A stretch of 64,000 nucleotides of DNA from Nostoc sp. FACHB-280 (GTDB lineage: Bacteria > Cyanobacteriota > Cyanobacteriia > Cyanobacteriales > Nostocaceae): assembly GCF_014697615.1 (NCBI RefSeq), contig NZ_JACJSD010000007.1, positions 1-64,000 on the forward strand, given 5' to 3'. Positions 28,174 through 36,209 of this stretch are shown in pieces; position 1 is the first letter of the stretch; every line of letters begins with the position of its first letter. The position numbers were made by a program, and so were the translations under genes. A model generated the notes under the pieces. That model ran no database searches and was not told the origin of the DNA. It saw only the letters and a program-made list of their open reading frames with translations.

Positions 28174-29764
28174 AATTCATTCCCAAGGCTTTTCTCAATA
28201 ACATTAAGTCTTCTAACTTAGCTTGAAAACGTCCATTTTCAATGTCACGAATCCAACTCTGACTTTTGCCTGTGAGTTGTGCTAAATCTCTTTGGCTTAA
28301 CCCTAACTTTTTTCTTGACTCCAGAATATTTTCTCTAGAGAGGGCAATTTGCGGTTTTAACTTGGTTTTGCGGTGACTAGTTCGCTTCTTTTTAGACTTC
28401 GTCAGTTGTTTTTGCCATTGTGATGGCATCTCAAAATATAAGATGCGGGCATTCATTAAGCGATTCCATTTACCACGAGGAGCGGCATCGGTTAAGCGAT
28501 TACCATTACTAGCATCATCTATCCAAAATTCTAATGCTGCCTCTGCATCTTCGGGAATATCAATTAGCTTAGTCCACAAAGGTTGAATTTCTAAAGGATA
28601 GGTAACTGGGTCGAATAGAGGTTTGAGTCCATAATGATTGAGGACTTCTAAGTCACTTTCAAATATTCTTAATAAACGTTGGCGATGTTCTGGTAGCAAA
28701 GCGACTTGGCTAAGTTTTTGTTCGCCGTAAGCAACTTTCATCAGGGTAGGAATTGTAATGCGTTGTTCCCTACCCATTTTGGTTTTAAATAATAACCACA
28801 GCATCATCCGCGCTGCACCTTCATGCTGCTGCCAAATGCTCATGATTGCGCTGAGTAGAGGTTTGGGCAAATTACCATACTGATAAAAAGCTGTCCGTTC
28901 TTTACAAGCTTGTCTATTAAGAAAATACTGCGCCCACTTTCCTGCTTTAATTTTGAAAGTTAATCCAATCAGATGTTTGCATCCTAGTTCGTCTGCTTGA
29001 AAGTGGTGTTGAATTTCTAATAAATGCCACAAGCGGCTTTTTTCTAAAAATACTCCTTTAATTTTTCTTTGGGGAGGTATGTTAATAGAAGCTATAAGTT
29101 TGCATGGTTGTTGAGCTAGTTCTTTAATTAAAGCCAGTTTGGCAGATTTGCTTAAGTCTTTGCGTTTTTCTAGTCCTAGATATTCTTCAATTTGACGATC
29201 GCTAATGATAAACTCTTCTTGCCAAGGCTGATCTAGGTTAGTGGCATGAGCCGCATAAATCAAGTGCATACAAGCTGATCTTATATCAAATGCGGCGATC
29301 GCAGATAAGGCTTCTGTACCTTTCAGGGCAATTGGCGCTTCTTGTTCTATACTGTCTGTAATTTGAACAGCGATCGTACCTTTACCGCTATTAATTTGTC
29401 GTTGATAATATAACTCTCCGGCTGTATTACTTTCCCACAAAAGAGACTGTCGCTGTGCCAAAACATTGCACAATTCCCAAATAATAATCGATGAAGCAAA
29501 AGGATGGCTTTTACTGTCAGCAAACAATTTGGCACTAGGTGTAATTCTCGCATCACTCTTGCATCTGCCCTTTTTTGCTTGATAAGGCACTGGAGAGTTA
29601 ACCGGACAAGAAACTATACACTGTGGTATGGAATAACCTTGACAGTCATTACACAAAATCGGGTCAATCCAGTACTCACCTTCCATAAGTTTGATTGCAC
29701 CTTGAGGACATTGAGGAAGGCAATTATCACACTGAATACAGCGATTAGTAATAGCGTAAGGCAT
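28172..29764 (-). CDS. cnfR: CnfR (PatB) nitrogenase-gene regulator (530 aa)
   Basis: Transcriptional activator of nif genes under microoxic conditions in cyanobacteria; in Anabaena it is needed for heterocyst nitrogen fixation. The N-terminus has two 4Fe-4S ferredoxin motifs, Cys at 9, 12, 15, 19 (CIQCDNCLPQC) and 38, 41, 49, 53, probably the oxygen-sensing clusters. A long middle region with no other recognised domain follows, then a basic linker (KSKKKRTSHRKTKLKPQ) and a C-terminal HTH (KKLGLSQRDLAQLTGKSQSW). The frame opens at TTG 29794, but ATG 29764 gives 530 residues, close to known PatB. Divergent from the coxB2A2C2 cluster across a 1.08-kb intergenic region, as in Anabaena sp. PCC 7120. 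Confidence 0.93.
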   Translation of the reverse strand: MPYAITNRCIQCDNCLPQCPQGAIKLMEGEYWIDPILCNDCQGYSIPQCIVSCPVNSPVPYQAKKGRCKSDARITPSAKLFADSKSHPFASSIIIWELCNVLAQRQSLLWESNTAGELYYQRQINSGKGTIAVQITDSIEQEAPIALKGTEALSAIAAFDIRSACMHLIYAAHATNLDQPWQEEFIISDRQIEEYLGLEKRKDLSKSAKLALIKELAQQPCKLIASINIPPQRKIKGVFLEKSRLWHLLEIQHHFQADELGCKHLIGLTFKIKAGKWAQYFLNRQACKERTAFYQYGNLPKPLLSAIMSIWQQHEGAARMMLWLLFKTKMGREQRITIPTLMKVAYGEQKLSQVALLPEHRQRLLRIFESDLEVLNHYGLKPLFDPVTYPLEIQPLWTKLIDIPEDAEAALEFWIDDASNGNRLTDAAPRGKWNRLMNARILYFEMPSQWQKQLTKSKKKRTSHRKTKLKPQIALSRENILESRKKLGLSQRDLAQLTGKSQSWIRDIENGRFQAKLEDLMLLRKALGMN

Positions 29765-30848
29765 AGTCTTGTAATAGTGATTTTCAGGTAGCAATGCTAA
29801 TTGCTAACTAAAGCTGTAGGTATAGCAGGAAACAGGCAGAATTGAAAACTTTGGTATATAGCTTTTTTGTTAAAATTTGTACCTCATTTACCTGCAATCT
29901 GCTTTATTTACGAGCTTTAGAGGCAATTTTTCAAGTGAATATTAAAAAAGGGAGATAAAAACTGAAAAAGGTTGCGCGTTTAACTCACAAGTCATTTTTT
30001 AAGACAATAGAGTAATTTTCATTCTGTCCTTATAGTTTTGTCTGTAGAAAATCACTTAAAATTTAAGGTTTATTTTATAAATCATTTTTTATGGTGGTTC
30101 TGTTTGTAGATCAATATTCGGGTAAATTTTCTGGGCGATCGCCACAAAATTGCTTATTGAAATCATTCAATATTATTACTAATTAGCACTATCCTCAATA
30201 TTGATATTAGTAACTTTTGTAACAAACAAATCAAAATCATTTTGTTTGTATTGAACGACTAAGCCAATTTTTATATTCTTTTAACATTATCGGAATCTAC
30301 AACGCAGTTAATCAATTTTCATCAGCTTATTCCCAGCCCAGATTGGCTCTGAAGTTTGATACTCATTTTACATCTTATAAATAAAACAAAAGTTGTCAAC
30401 AGTTAAATATCCATTTTTTGACAATCTAATTCTCACTTTCACAGGTTTAAAGATAATTTTTCCGAATATATCGAAGTTGCGTTAATTGAAAATTTGTAAT
30501 TGATTTTATAAGTAACTTTTCCCTAGATTAAAAGCATATTGTGAGAGTTACTTAATTTATTGAATTTATATTAAGTGTATTTTAATATTTTGTGTGATTT
30601 TATACAAAAATTACAAAATTATAAGTATTATTTAGACCTTGGATTGAGTACAGAGACACCAGTAACTCTGTATGTAAATATTCGTAAATAGCAGAAAAAT
30701 ACTAGTACCCCGCACTAAAAAAACTTTTGAACCCTTATCAGGTAAAGATTTAAACAGTTGAGTACAGGCTTAATAATTGCTAATCAGCCATGAAGTAGCT
30801 GATATAACACTGTTTATCTCCAAAGTGCTAAAGCTAATTAGTGCCAAG
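29765..30848. other. 1.08-kb AT-rich region between divergent cnfR and cox2 cluster
   Basis: Very AT-rich, with one HIP1-like site and no supportable gene. It should hold the developmental promoters of both units. I looked for a canonical NtcA site (GTA-N8-TAC) near both starts and saw none; GTACCTCATTTAC at about 29879 has a 7-base spacer and is not counted. A small RNA cannot be excluded by eye. Confidence 0.5.
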
Positions 30849-31196
30849 ATGAAACCCAAACTTTTGAATTTTCTAAAAGTCTGCTTATTAACCTTAGTAG
30901 TGCTTTCTCCGGCTTTGGGAGTCATAAGCGTGGTTTGGCAAGAACATCTCGATTTTATGGCAACAAAACATTTACTTTATGTAGTAAAAGATAGCCAACA
31001 ATTAATTACTGATGCTAACAAGACAATTATCAATGTTGTGCTATGGTTGATGTTTTTTGCCCCTATAGGTTTTGGTTTAGGAATTGTATTGTACGACAGA
31101 TATCTGATTTATCGTGCGGCTGTGCTACAAAGACAAGTTGAAATGTTGGAAAGAATCTGGCAGAGAAGTCCTTATCCAGAGGAAATAATTTTATGA
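30849..31196 (+). CDS. Small membrane protein at head of cox2 cluster (115 aa)
   Basis: Two hydrophobic segments: about 9-29 (LKVCLLTLVVLSPALGVISV) and about 60-84 (VVLWLMFFAPIGFGLGIVLY), with basic flanks. No family recognised, but the position directly upstream of coxB2 equals that of the hypothetical gene preceding the heterocyst cox2 genes of Anabaena. The frame opens at TTG 30777; ATG 30849 is preferred. Its stop overlaps the coxB2 start by ATGA, so the two are translationally coupled and this protein is probably made with the oxidase, perhaps as an assembly or accessory factor (inference). Confidence 0.75.
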   Translation: MKPKLLNFLKVCLLTLVVLSPALGVISVVWQEHLDFMATKHLLYVVKDSQQLITDANKTIINVVLWLMFFAPIGFGLGIVLYDRYLIYRAAVLQRQVEMLERIWQRSPYPEEIIL

Positions 31197-32038
31197 AACA
31201 AATTCCCCTTGGGATTATAACTTTAATCGCAGGTATTTTAATTACTTTAATTAGCTTGTGGGTGGGACAGAATAATCATCTTCTGCCAGAACAAGCTTCG
31301 GTGCAAGCGCCTTTAGTAGATAATTTCTTTAACGTGATGGTAGCCATTGGTACTGCTTTATTTTTGGTAGTACAAGGAGCGATCGCATTTTCTGTAATTA
31401 AATTTCGCCGTCGTCGTGGCGATAATAGCGATGGTGCATTTATTGAAGGTAGCTTTCCCCTAGAAATTTTGTGGACTCTCATTCCTGGAATTATTGTGAT
31501 TGGACTAGGAATTTACAGTGTAGATGTTTACACAGAAATGGGGGGCATGGATGAGATTGGCCATCACAGTATGAGTCACACAGCAATGATGGCAGAAGCA
31601 AAATCTAACTCAATTGGGATTGGTTCTACACCTGTAAACGAAGGTAAACCACCATCTGTTGTCGTCAACGTCACTGGAATACAGTACGCATGGCTATTTA
31701 ACTATCCCGATAGCAATGTCAACACTGGAGAATTACACGTTCCTGTCGGTCAAGATGTATTACTTAACATCTCTGCAAATGATGTGATTCACTCATTTTG
31801 GGTGCCGCAGTTCCGGTTAAAGCAAGACGCAATCCCTGGACAAGCTACACAGTTAAGATTTACGGCGACTAAAACAGGAACTTACCCGATAGTGTGCGCC
31901 GAACTTTGTGGTGGCTATCACGGCAGTATGCGTACTTCTGTAGTTGTCCACACCCAAGAAGATTACGATCGCTGGTTAGCAGAAAACCAAGTCGCCCAAC
32001 AGCCAGAAATTGATCAAACCGTCGCTGTAAATCCTTAA
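31193..32038 (+). CDS. coxB2: Cytochrome c oxidase subunit II, Cox2 type (281 aa)
   Basis: Holds the CuA electron-entry site of an aa3-type terminal oxidase; in heterocysts Cox2 removes oxygen. Two N-terminal membrane helices (about 5-25 and 47-70, then a third hydrophobic stretch at ILWTLIPGIIVIGLGIYSV belonging to helix II). The periplasmic cupredoxin domain shows the His of DVIHSFWVPQFRLKQD and CAELCGGYHGSM, so all CuA ligands (2 Cys, 2 His, Glu, Met) are present. Unusual is a His/Met-rich loop (MGGMDEIGHHSMSHTAMM) just after the helices. ATG 31193 overlaps the upstream stop. coxA2 follows after a MITE. Confidence 0.95.
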   Translation: MKQIPLGIITLIAGILITLISLWVGQNNHLLPEQASVQAPLVDNFFNVMVAIGTALFLVVQGAIAFSVIKFRRRRGDNSDGAFIEGSFPLEILWTLIPGIIVIGLGIYSVDVYTEMGGMDEIGHHSMSHTAMMAEAKSNSIGIGSTPVNEGKPPSVVVNVTGIQYAWLFNYPDSNVNTGELHVPVGQDVLLNISANDVIHSFWVPQFRLKQDAIPGQATQLRFTATKTGTYPIVCAELCGGYHGSMRTSVVVHTQEDYDRWLAENQVAQQPEIDQTVAVNP

Positions 32039-32063
32039 TTCCGCTACACGAAAGTCAATACTT

Positions 32064-32203
32064 ATACCAATTTTATGTGAGGCTACATTTAATCTTTTAT
32101 CTTTTCTTTCTTTGTGTCCTACCCTGCGGGAAGCCGCTATCGCGTCTATGCGCCCTTTGTGGTTCGTTCTTTAATTCAGTGCATCTTCATACAGGATTGG
32201 TAT
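32064..32203. mobile_element. MITE-like element between coxB2 and coxA2 (140 bp)
   Basis: Ends ATACCAAT (32064-32071) and ATTGGTAT (32196-32203) are inverted, with weaker matching inward (TTATGTGA against TGTATGAA). The core (about 32107-32175) is the reverse complement of the core of the element at 19382-19524, sharing CCTACCCTGCGGGAAGCCGC, although the ends differ. Confidence 0.65.
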
Positions 32204-32210
32204 TACTAAG

Positions 32211-32240
32211 TCTTCCTTGTCCCCCTTGTCTTCCTTTTCC
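32211..32240. repeat. 9-bp tandem repeat before coxA2
   Basis: Degenerate CTTCCTTGT/CCCCCTTGT units end just before the coxA2 start codon and belong to the dispersed 9-bp family. They replace any recognisable ribosome-binding site. Confidence 0.5.
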
Positions 32241-32242
32241 CT

Positions 32243-33889
32243 ATGACACAATTAGAAACTCAACAAACCAAAGTAGAAGTTACCCATCACCCACAAGCTT
32301 GGAAATGGTACGACTACTTCACCTTTAATATTGATCACAAAGTCATCGGTATTCAATATATAGTGACCGCCTTTGTGTTTTATCTAATTGGCGGATTGAT
32401 GGCGATGGCCATCCGCATCGAATTAAATACACCCGATGCAGATTTCCTCGACCCCAATTTATATAACGCCTTCATGACCAACCACGGCACATTGATGATT
32501 TTTATGTGGATTGTGCCGGCTGCCATTGGTGGATTTGGCAATTTTCTTATCCCGTTGATGGTGGGGGCGCGAGATATGGCGTTTCCCAAGTTAAATGCGA
32601 TCGCTTTTTGGTTGAATCCACCCGCAGGTGCCTTACTTTTAGGAAGCTTCTTCTTTGGTGGTTCTCAAAGTGGCTGGACTGCTTACCCACCATTGAGTTT
32701 AATTACAGCTAATACTGCTCAGACAATGTGGATTTTAGCAATTGTTTTGGTGGGAACTTCCTCAATTTTGGGGGCGTTAAATTTTGTCGTCACCATCTTA
32801 AAGATGAAAGTCCCCAGTATGCAGTGGACGCAAATGCCGTTATTTTGCTGGGCAATTTTAGCAACTTCCGTTTTAGCCTTGCTTTCTACCCCAGTATTAG
32901 CGGCGGGATTGGTACTGTTATTATTTGATATTAATTTCGGCACTTCGTTCTTTAAACCCGATGCTGGGGGAAATGTTGTACTTTATCAGCATTTATTTTG
33001 GTTTTATTCTCACCCCGCAGTATATTTAATGATTCTGCCCATTTTCGGCATTATGTCGGAGGTGATTCCTGTTCATGCACGTAAACCGATATTTGGATAT
33101 AAAGCGATCGCTTATTCTAGCTTGGCAATCTGTATTATCGGGTTATTTGTTTGGGTACACCACATGTTTACCAGTGGTACACCCCCTTGGATGCGGATGT
33201 TCTTCACCATCTCTACTTTGATTGTTGCCGTTCCCACTGGTGTGAAGATTTTTGGTTGGGTGGCGACTCTCTGGGGTGGCAAAATTCGCTTCACCAGTGC
33301 CATGTTATTTGCAATTGGCTTGTTATCGATGTTTGTCGTTGGCGGATTGGGTGGCGTAACCTTGGGTACAGCACCTTTTGACCTCCATGTCCACGATACA
33401 TATTATGTTGTGGGTCACTTTCATTACGTTTTATTTGGCGGTTCAGTGTTTGGCATCTATGCAGGAATTTATCATTGGTTTCCTAAGATGACAGGCAGGA
33501 TGATGAATGAAACTTGGGGACGAGTTCATTTTGCTTTAACCTTTGTCGGTACTCACCTCACCTTTTTGCCAATGCACCAACTGGGGTTACAAGGAATGCC
33601 ACGCCGAGTTGCTATGTATGACCCTCAATTTGCGGGAATCAATCATCTTTGTACTATTGGCGCAATGATTCTGGGCATCTCTGTACTACCATTCTTCTTC
33701 AACGCTATTTGGAGTTGGGCGTATGGGACAAAAGCCACAGATAACCCTTGGGATGCCATGACTTTAGAATGGACAACCAGTTCACCACCAGCCATTGAAA
33801 ATTGGGAAGTTTTACCTGTAGTAACTCACGGCCCTTATGATTACGGTCGCAGTGAAGAGGTTAATTCCAATCTTGCACCAGTGACTTGA
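32243..33889 (+). CDS. coxA2: Cytochrome c oxidase subunit I, Cox2 type (548 aa)
   Basis: Catalytic subunit with twelve membrane helices that reduces oxygen to water and pumps protons. Heme a ligand His in NHGTLMIFMW; the CuB His and cross-linked Tyr in WFYSHPAVYLMILPIFG; two further CuB His in VWVHHMFTSGTPPW; heme a3 and heme a His in HDTYYVVGHFHYVLFGG. All residues of an active oxidase are present and the length is normal. ATG 32243. The ribosome-binding site is poor because a short repeat abuts the start. Adjacency to cnfR marks it as the heterocyst-type enzyme. Confidence 0.97.
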   Translation: MTQLETQQTKVEVTHHPQAWKWYDYFTFNIDHKVIGIQYIVTAFVFYLIGGLMAMAIRIELNTPDADFLDPNLYNAFMTNHGTLMIFMWIVPAAIGGFGNFLIPLMVGARDMAFPKLNAIAFWLNPPAGALLLGSFFFGGSQSGWTAYPPLSLITANTAQTMWILAIVLVGTSSILGALNFVVTILKMKVPSMQWTQMPLFCWAILATSVLALLSTPVLAAGLVLLLFDINFGTSFFKPDAGGNVVLYQHLFWFYSHPAVYLMILPIFGIMSEVIPVHARKPIFGYKAIAYSSLAICIIGLFVWVHHMFTSGTPPWMRMFFTISTLIVAVPTGVKIFGWVATLWGGKIRFTSAMLFAIGLLSMFVVGGLGGVTLGTAPFDLHVHDTYYVVGHFHYVLFGGSVFGIYAGIYHWFPKMTGRMMNETWGRVHFALTFVGTHLTFLPMHQLGLQGMPRRVAMYDPQFAGINHLCTIGAMILGISVLPFFFNAIWSWAYGTKATDNPWDAMTLEWTTSSPPAIENWEVLPVVTHGPYDYGRSEEVNSNLAPVT

Positions 33890-33918
33890 AATTGTTTAAC
33901 TACTTGTCCTTTGTTCTT

Positions 33919-34010
33919 AGGACTTACGCAGACTCTACAGTTTCTTGGCGTTCTTGGCGACTTGGCGGTTCGATAAATTAAGCCTTTTAGGAATTTTTGC
34001 GTAAGTCCTG
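33919..34010. mobile_element. MITE-like element (92 bp) with ends AGGACTTACGCA, between coxA2 and coxC2
   Basis: AGGACTTACGCA (33919-33930) and its exact reverse complement (33998-34009). Flanking GTTCTT occurs on both sides (33913-33918 and 34011-34016). Removing the element and one GTTCTT gives TTGTCCTTTGTTCTTTGTC, the exact inverse of GACAAAGAACAAAGGACAA at 34037-34055, so it inserted into an older inverted repeat. A related copy is at 58016-58071. Confidence 0.85.
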
Positions 34011-34098
34011 GTTCTTTGTCATTCGTCATTTGTATTGACAAAGAACAAAGGACAAATGACAAATGACAAATGACAACTTTGAACACAATTAAAAATTT

Positions 34099-34686
34099 AT
34101 GCAAACTGTTAACACACCAGAAATCTCCCACGAAGCACATCCAGACTTGCGAGTATTTGGACTGCTGACATTTTTAATTTCCGAGTCATTGATGTTTGGT
34201 GGTTTTTTTGCCAGTTATCTCTATTTACGCGGTGCTACCGCAGTTTGGCCACCAGAAGGTACAGAAGTTGAATTACTTGTACCAACCATTAACACTATCA
34301 TTTTAGTTTCTAGTAGTTTTGTGATTCATTTGGGTGATACAGCAATTAAGAAAAACAACGTCACGGGAATGCGGTTGTGGTATGGTATCACTGCAATGAT
34401 GGGAGCGATTTTCTTAGCAGGTCAAGTATATGAGTATTGGACTTTGGGATATGGGCTAACTACTAATGTGTTTGCCAACTGTTTTTATTTAATGACAGGT
34501 TTTCACGGCTTGCACGTATTTATTGGGTTGTTGTTGATACTGGGTGTACTGTGGCGATCGCGCCGTCTTGGTCATTACTCTGCTACTAAACACACTGGCA
34601 TTGAAATGGCAGAAATCTACTGGCACTTTGTAGATATTATCTGGATTATCCTATTTTCGCTCTTGTATATTCTGACTTTGTTTTAG
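34099..34686 (+). CDS. coxC2: Cytochrome c oxidase subunit III, Cox2 type (195 aa)
   Basis: Third core subunit, with five membrane helices, the short bacterial form lacking the first two helices of mitochondrial COX3. Seen are LLTFLISESLMFGGFFASYL, the conserved Glu in that first helix, FHGLHVFIGLLLI and a final AEIYWHFVDIIWIILFSLLY with the conserved WHFVD. ATG 34099. It follows coxA2 by 210 bp, a gap filled by an inverted repeat and a MITE, so co-transcription needs readthrough of that structure. Confidence 0.95.
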   Translation: MQTVNTPEISHEAHPDLRVFGLLTFLISESLMFGGFFASYLYLRGATAVWPPEGTEVELLVPTINTIILVSSSFVIHLGDTAIKKNNVTGMRLWYGITAMMGAIFLAGQVYEYWTLGYGLTTNVFANCFYLMTGFHGLHVFIGLLLILGVLWRSRRLGHYSATKHTGIEMAEIYWHFVDIIWIILFSLLYILTLF

Positions 34687-34700
34687 AATATTCCTTTTAA

Positions 34701-34910
34701 CTTCGCAATGTGAATGTGTCGCCTCGCAATGTGAATGTGTCGCCTTGCAATGTGAATGTGTCGCTTCGCAATGTAAATGTGTCGCCTCACATTGTGAATG
34801 TGTCGCCTCGCATTGCGAATGTGTCGTCTTACATTACGAATGTGTCGCCTTGCAATGCGAATGTGTCACTTCGCATTGCCAATGCGTTGCTTCACATTGT
34901 GATTGCAAGC
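34701..34910. repeat. 21-bp minisatellite, 10 tandem copies, after coxC2
   Basis: Ten contiguous 21-bp units, consensus CTTCGCAATGTGAATGTGTCG, with 1-8 changes per copy; the last two copies are most diverged. It begins 15 bp past the coxC2 stop. Because 21 is a multiple of 3, frames remain open and give a repeated Asn-Val-Ser-Pro peptide at 34710-34958; that frame is not called as a gene. Confidence 0.92.
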
Positions 34911-34935
34911 AATTTATTTTTTAGAGGACTCATAC

Positions 34936-35916
34936 TTACAACCAACGTTGTCGTTTAGCAAAGGTAATACTACAAATCACAATTAACACTATGACGCTAA
35001 TTACGACTGGGTAAGCCCAAGGTTTTTCTAACTCTGGCATGTATTTAAAGTTCATGCCATAAAAGCCAGTAATAAAGGTAATGGGTAAGAATGTCGTGGA
35101 AAGAATAGTTAAGCGATTAATGCGTTCACTGGTTTTACTGGCGATGTTATCGCGTTGAATTTCCATTAATTCTGACATCCAAGCGCGTAAAGCTTGGTAC
35201 TCTTGCCAGAGGTTATCAATTTGATATCCTAATTCTTGATGGAATAATTCTTTGACTGGTTGGCTAATCCATTGAATATCATCATAATTCATCATTGCCA
35301 GCAGTGATTTGATATTTTGAAAATTGCGCCGCCCAGAACGTGTAGATTGTCTCATAGCAGCAATTTTCTGATAAGTTGTTTCATTGCCAGAGTTGGCTAA
35401 GACTTCATCTTCTAAATCATCAAGTTGCCGCGAAATATAATCAAATACAGTATGGTAATTATTTAAGATATCTTTCGAGATTAAATATAACAGGTAATCT
35501 ACACCCCAACTTTGAATTTCTATGTGTTGCTTTTGAATATTATTTAGCAATATAGTTAAAACTTTAATTTCTGTGGTTTCAAAGGTAATAATAAAGTTAC
35601 GCCCTAAAACAATACTACCCCGCGCCACTTGAAATTCCCGATTTTTGATTTGGTGAGTTAAAATTTCATAGCCATCAAATAAACAATCTTCCATGTCTTC
35701 ATCAATTCCGGTGAAGGAATGGTTAAAAATCATGTCGATGCGGGATGGGTCGAGGTGAAAGTGGTTGATAATTTTAGCGGTTCCGGTGCGATCGCGGAAA
35801 TGAAGACAGCGTAACCAAATATTATGCGAACCATCAATTCTTTTCAGGATGGCATTAACATCTTTACCAGAAAATATTTCTAAGTGGTTCTGAGAAAATG
35901 TCAGCAGCGTTAGCAT
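34936..35916 (-). CDS. corA: CorA family magnesium/cobalt transporter (326 aa)
   Basis: Divalent-metal channel of the inner membrane. Long cytosolic N-terminal alpha/beta domain, a stalk helix, then two C-terminal membrane helices; the pore signature YGMNFKYMPELEKPWAYPVV follows the first helix, with GMN intact. Length fits CorA. The cation specificity (Mg2+, Co2+, Ni2+) cannot be told from sequence. ATG 35916. Convergent with the cox2 cluster across the minisatellite. Confidence 0.93.
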   Translation of the reverse strand: MLTLLTFSQNHLEIFSGKDVNAILKRIDGSHNIWLRCLHFRDRTGTAKIINHFHLDPSRIDMIFNHSFTGIDEDMEDCLFDGYEILTHQIKNREFQVARGSIVLGRNFIITFETTEIKVLTILLNNIQKQHIEIQSWGVDYLLYLISKDILNNYHTVFDYISRQLDDLEDEVLANSGNETTYQKIAAMRQSTRSGRRNFQNIKSLLAMMNYDDIQWISQPVKELFHQELGYQIDNLWQEYQALRAWMSELMEIQRDNIASKTSERINRLTILSTTFLPITFITGFYGMNFKYMPELEKPWAYPVVISVIVLIVICSITFAKRQRWL

Positions 35917-35932
35917 ATAGCATTCCTAATTC

Positions 35933-36029
35933 ATACTAAGTTGCAATCAAAGTTGTAGAGACGTTGTATACAACGTCTTTATATGGGGTGAGAGGGAGTC
36001 AGAAATTATGTTTAAACGCAACTTAGTAT
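35933..36029. mobile_element. MITE-like element (97 bp) with ends ATACTAAGTTGC
   Basis: ATACTAAGTTGC (35933-35944) and its exact reverse complement (36018-36029), probably flanked by TA. Inside is a perfect 20-base palindrome AGACGTTGTATACAACGTCT (35959-35978), a short palindrome type common in Nostoc genomes. No coding capacity. Confidence 0.7.
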
Positions 36030-36209
36030 TAGGGGTAAACATGAATAACCAAGCAAGAGTATAACTTTGCTTCTCAGTCAGAATGACAACAACTCATGCT
36101 TTTCATAAATATCATGAATTTGTTAATGGTGCATGGCAGATATTTAACAATTGAATAAAATTGATACCAAATTGCTGCTTAAGTTTTATAGACGTTGCAT
36201 GTCACAATA

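Noticed and set aside
29870-29895. NtcA site near cnfR (GTACCTCATTTAC)
   Set aside because: The spacer is 7 bases where the consensus GTA-N8-TAC needs 8; no second half-site evidence.
34701-34910. Possible CRISPR array
   Set aside because: Units are contiguous with no spacers, and there are no cas genes nearby.
34710-34958. 82-codon open frame with repeated Asn-Val-Ser-Pro peptide
   Set aside because: It is the translation of the 21-bp minisatellite; 21 is a multiple of three so stops are avoided by chance. No ribosome-binding site and no domain.
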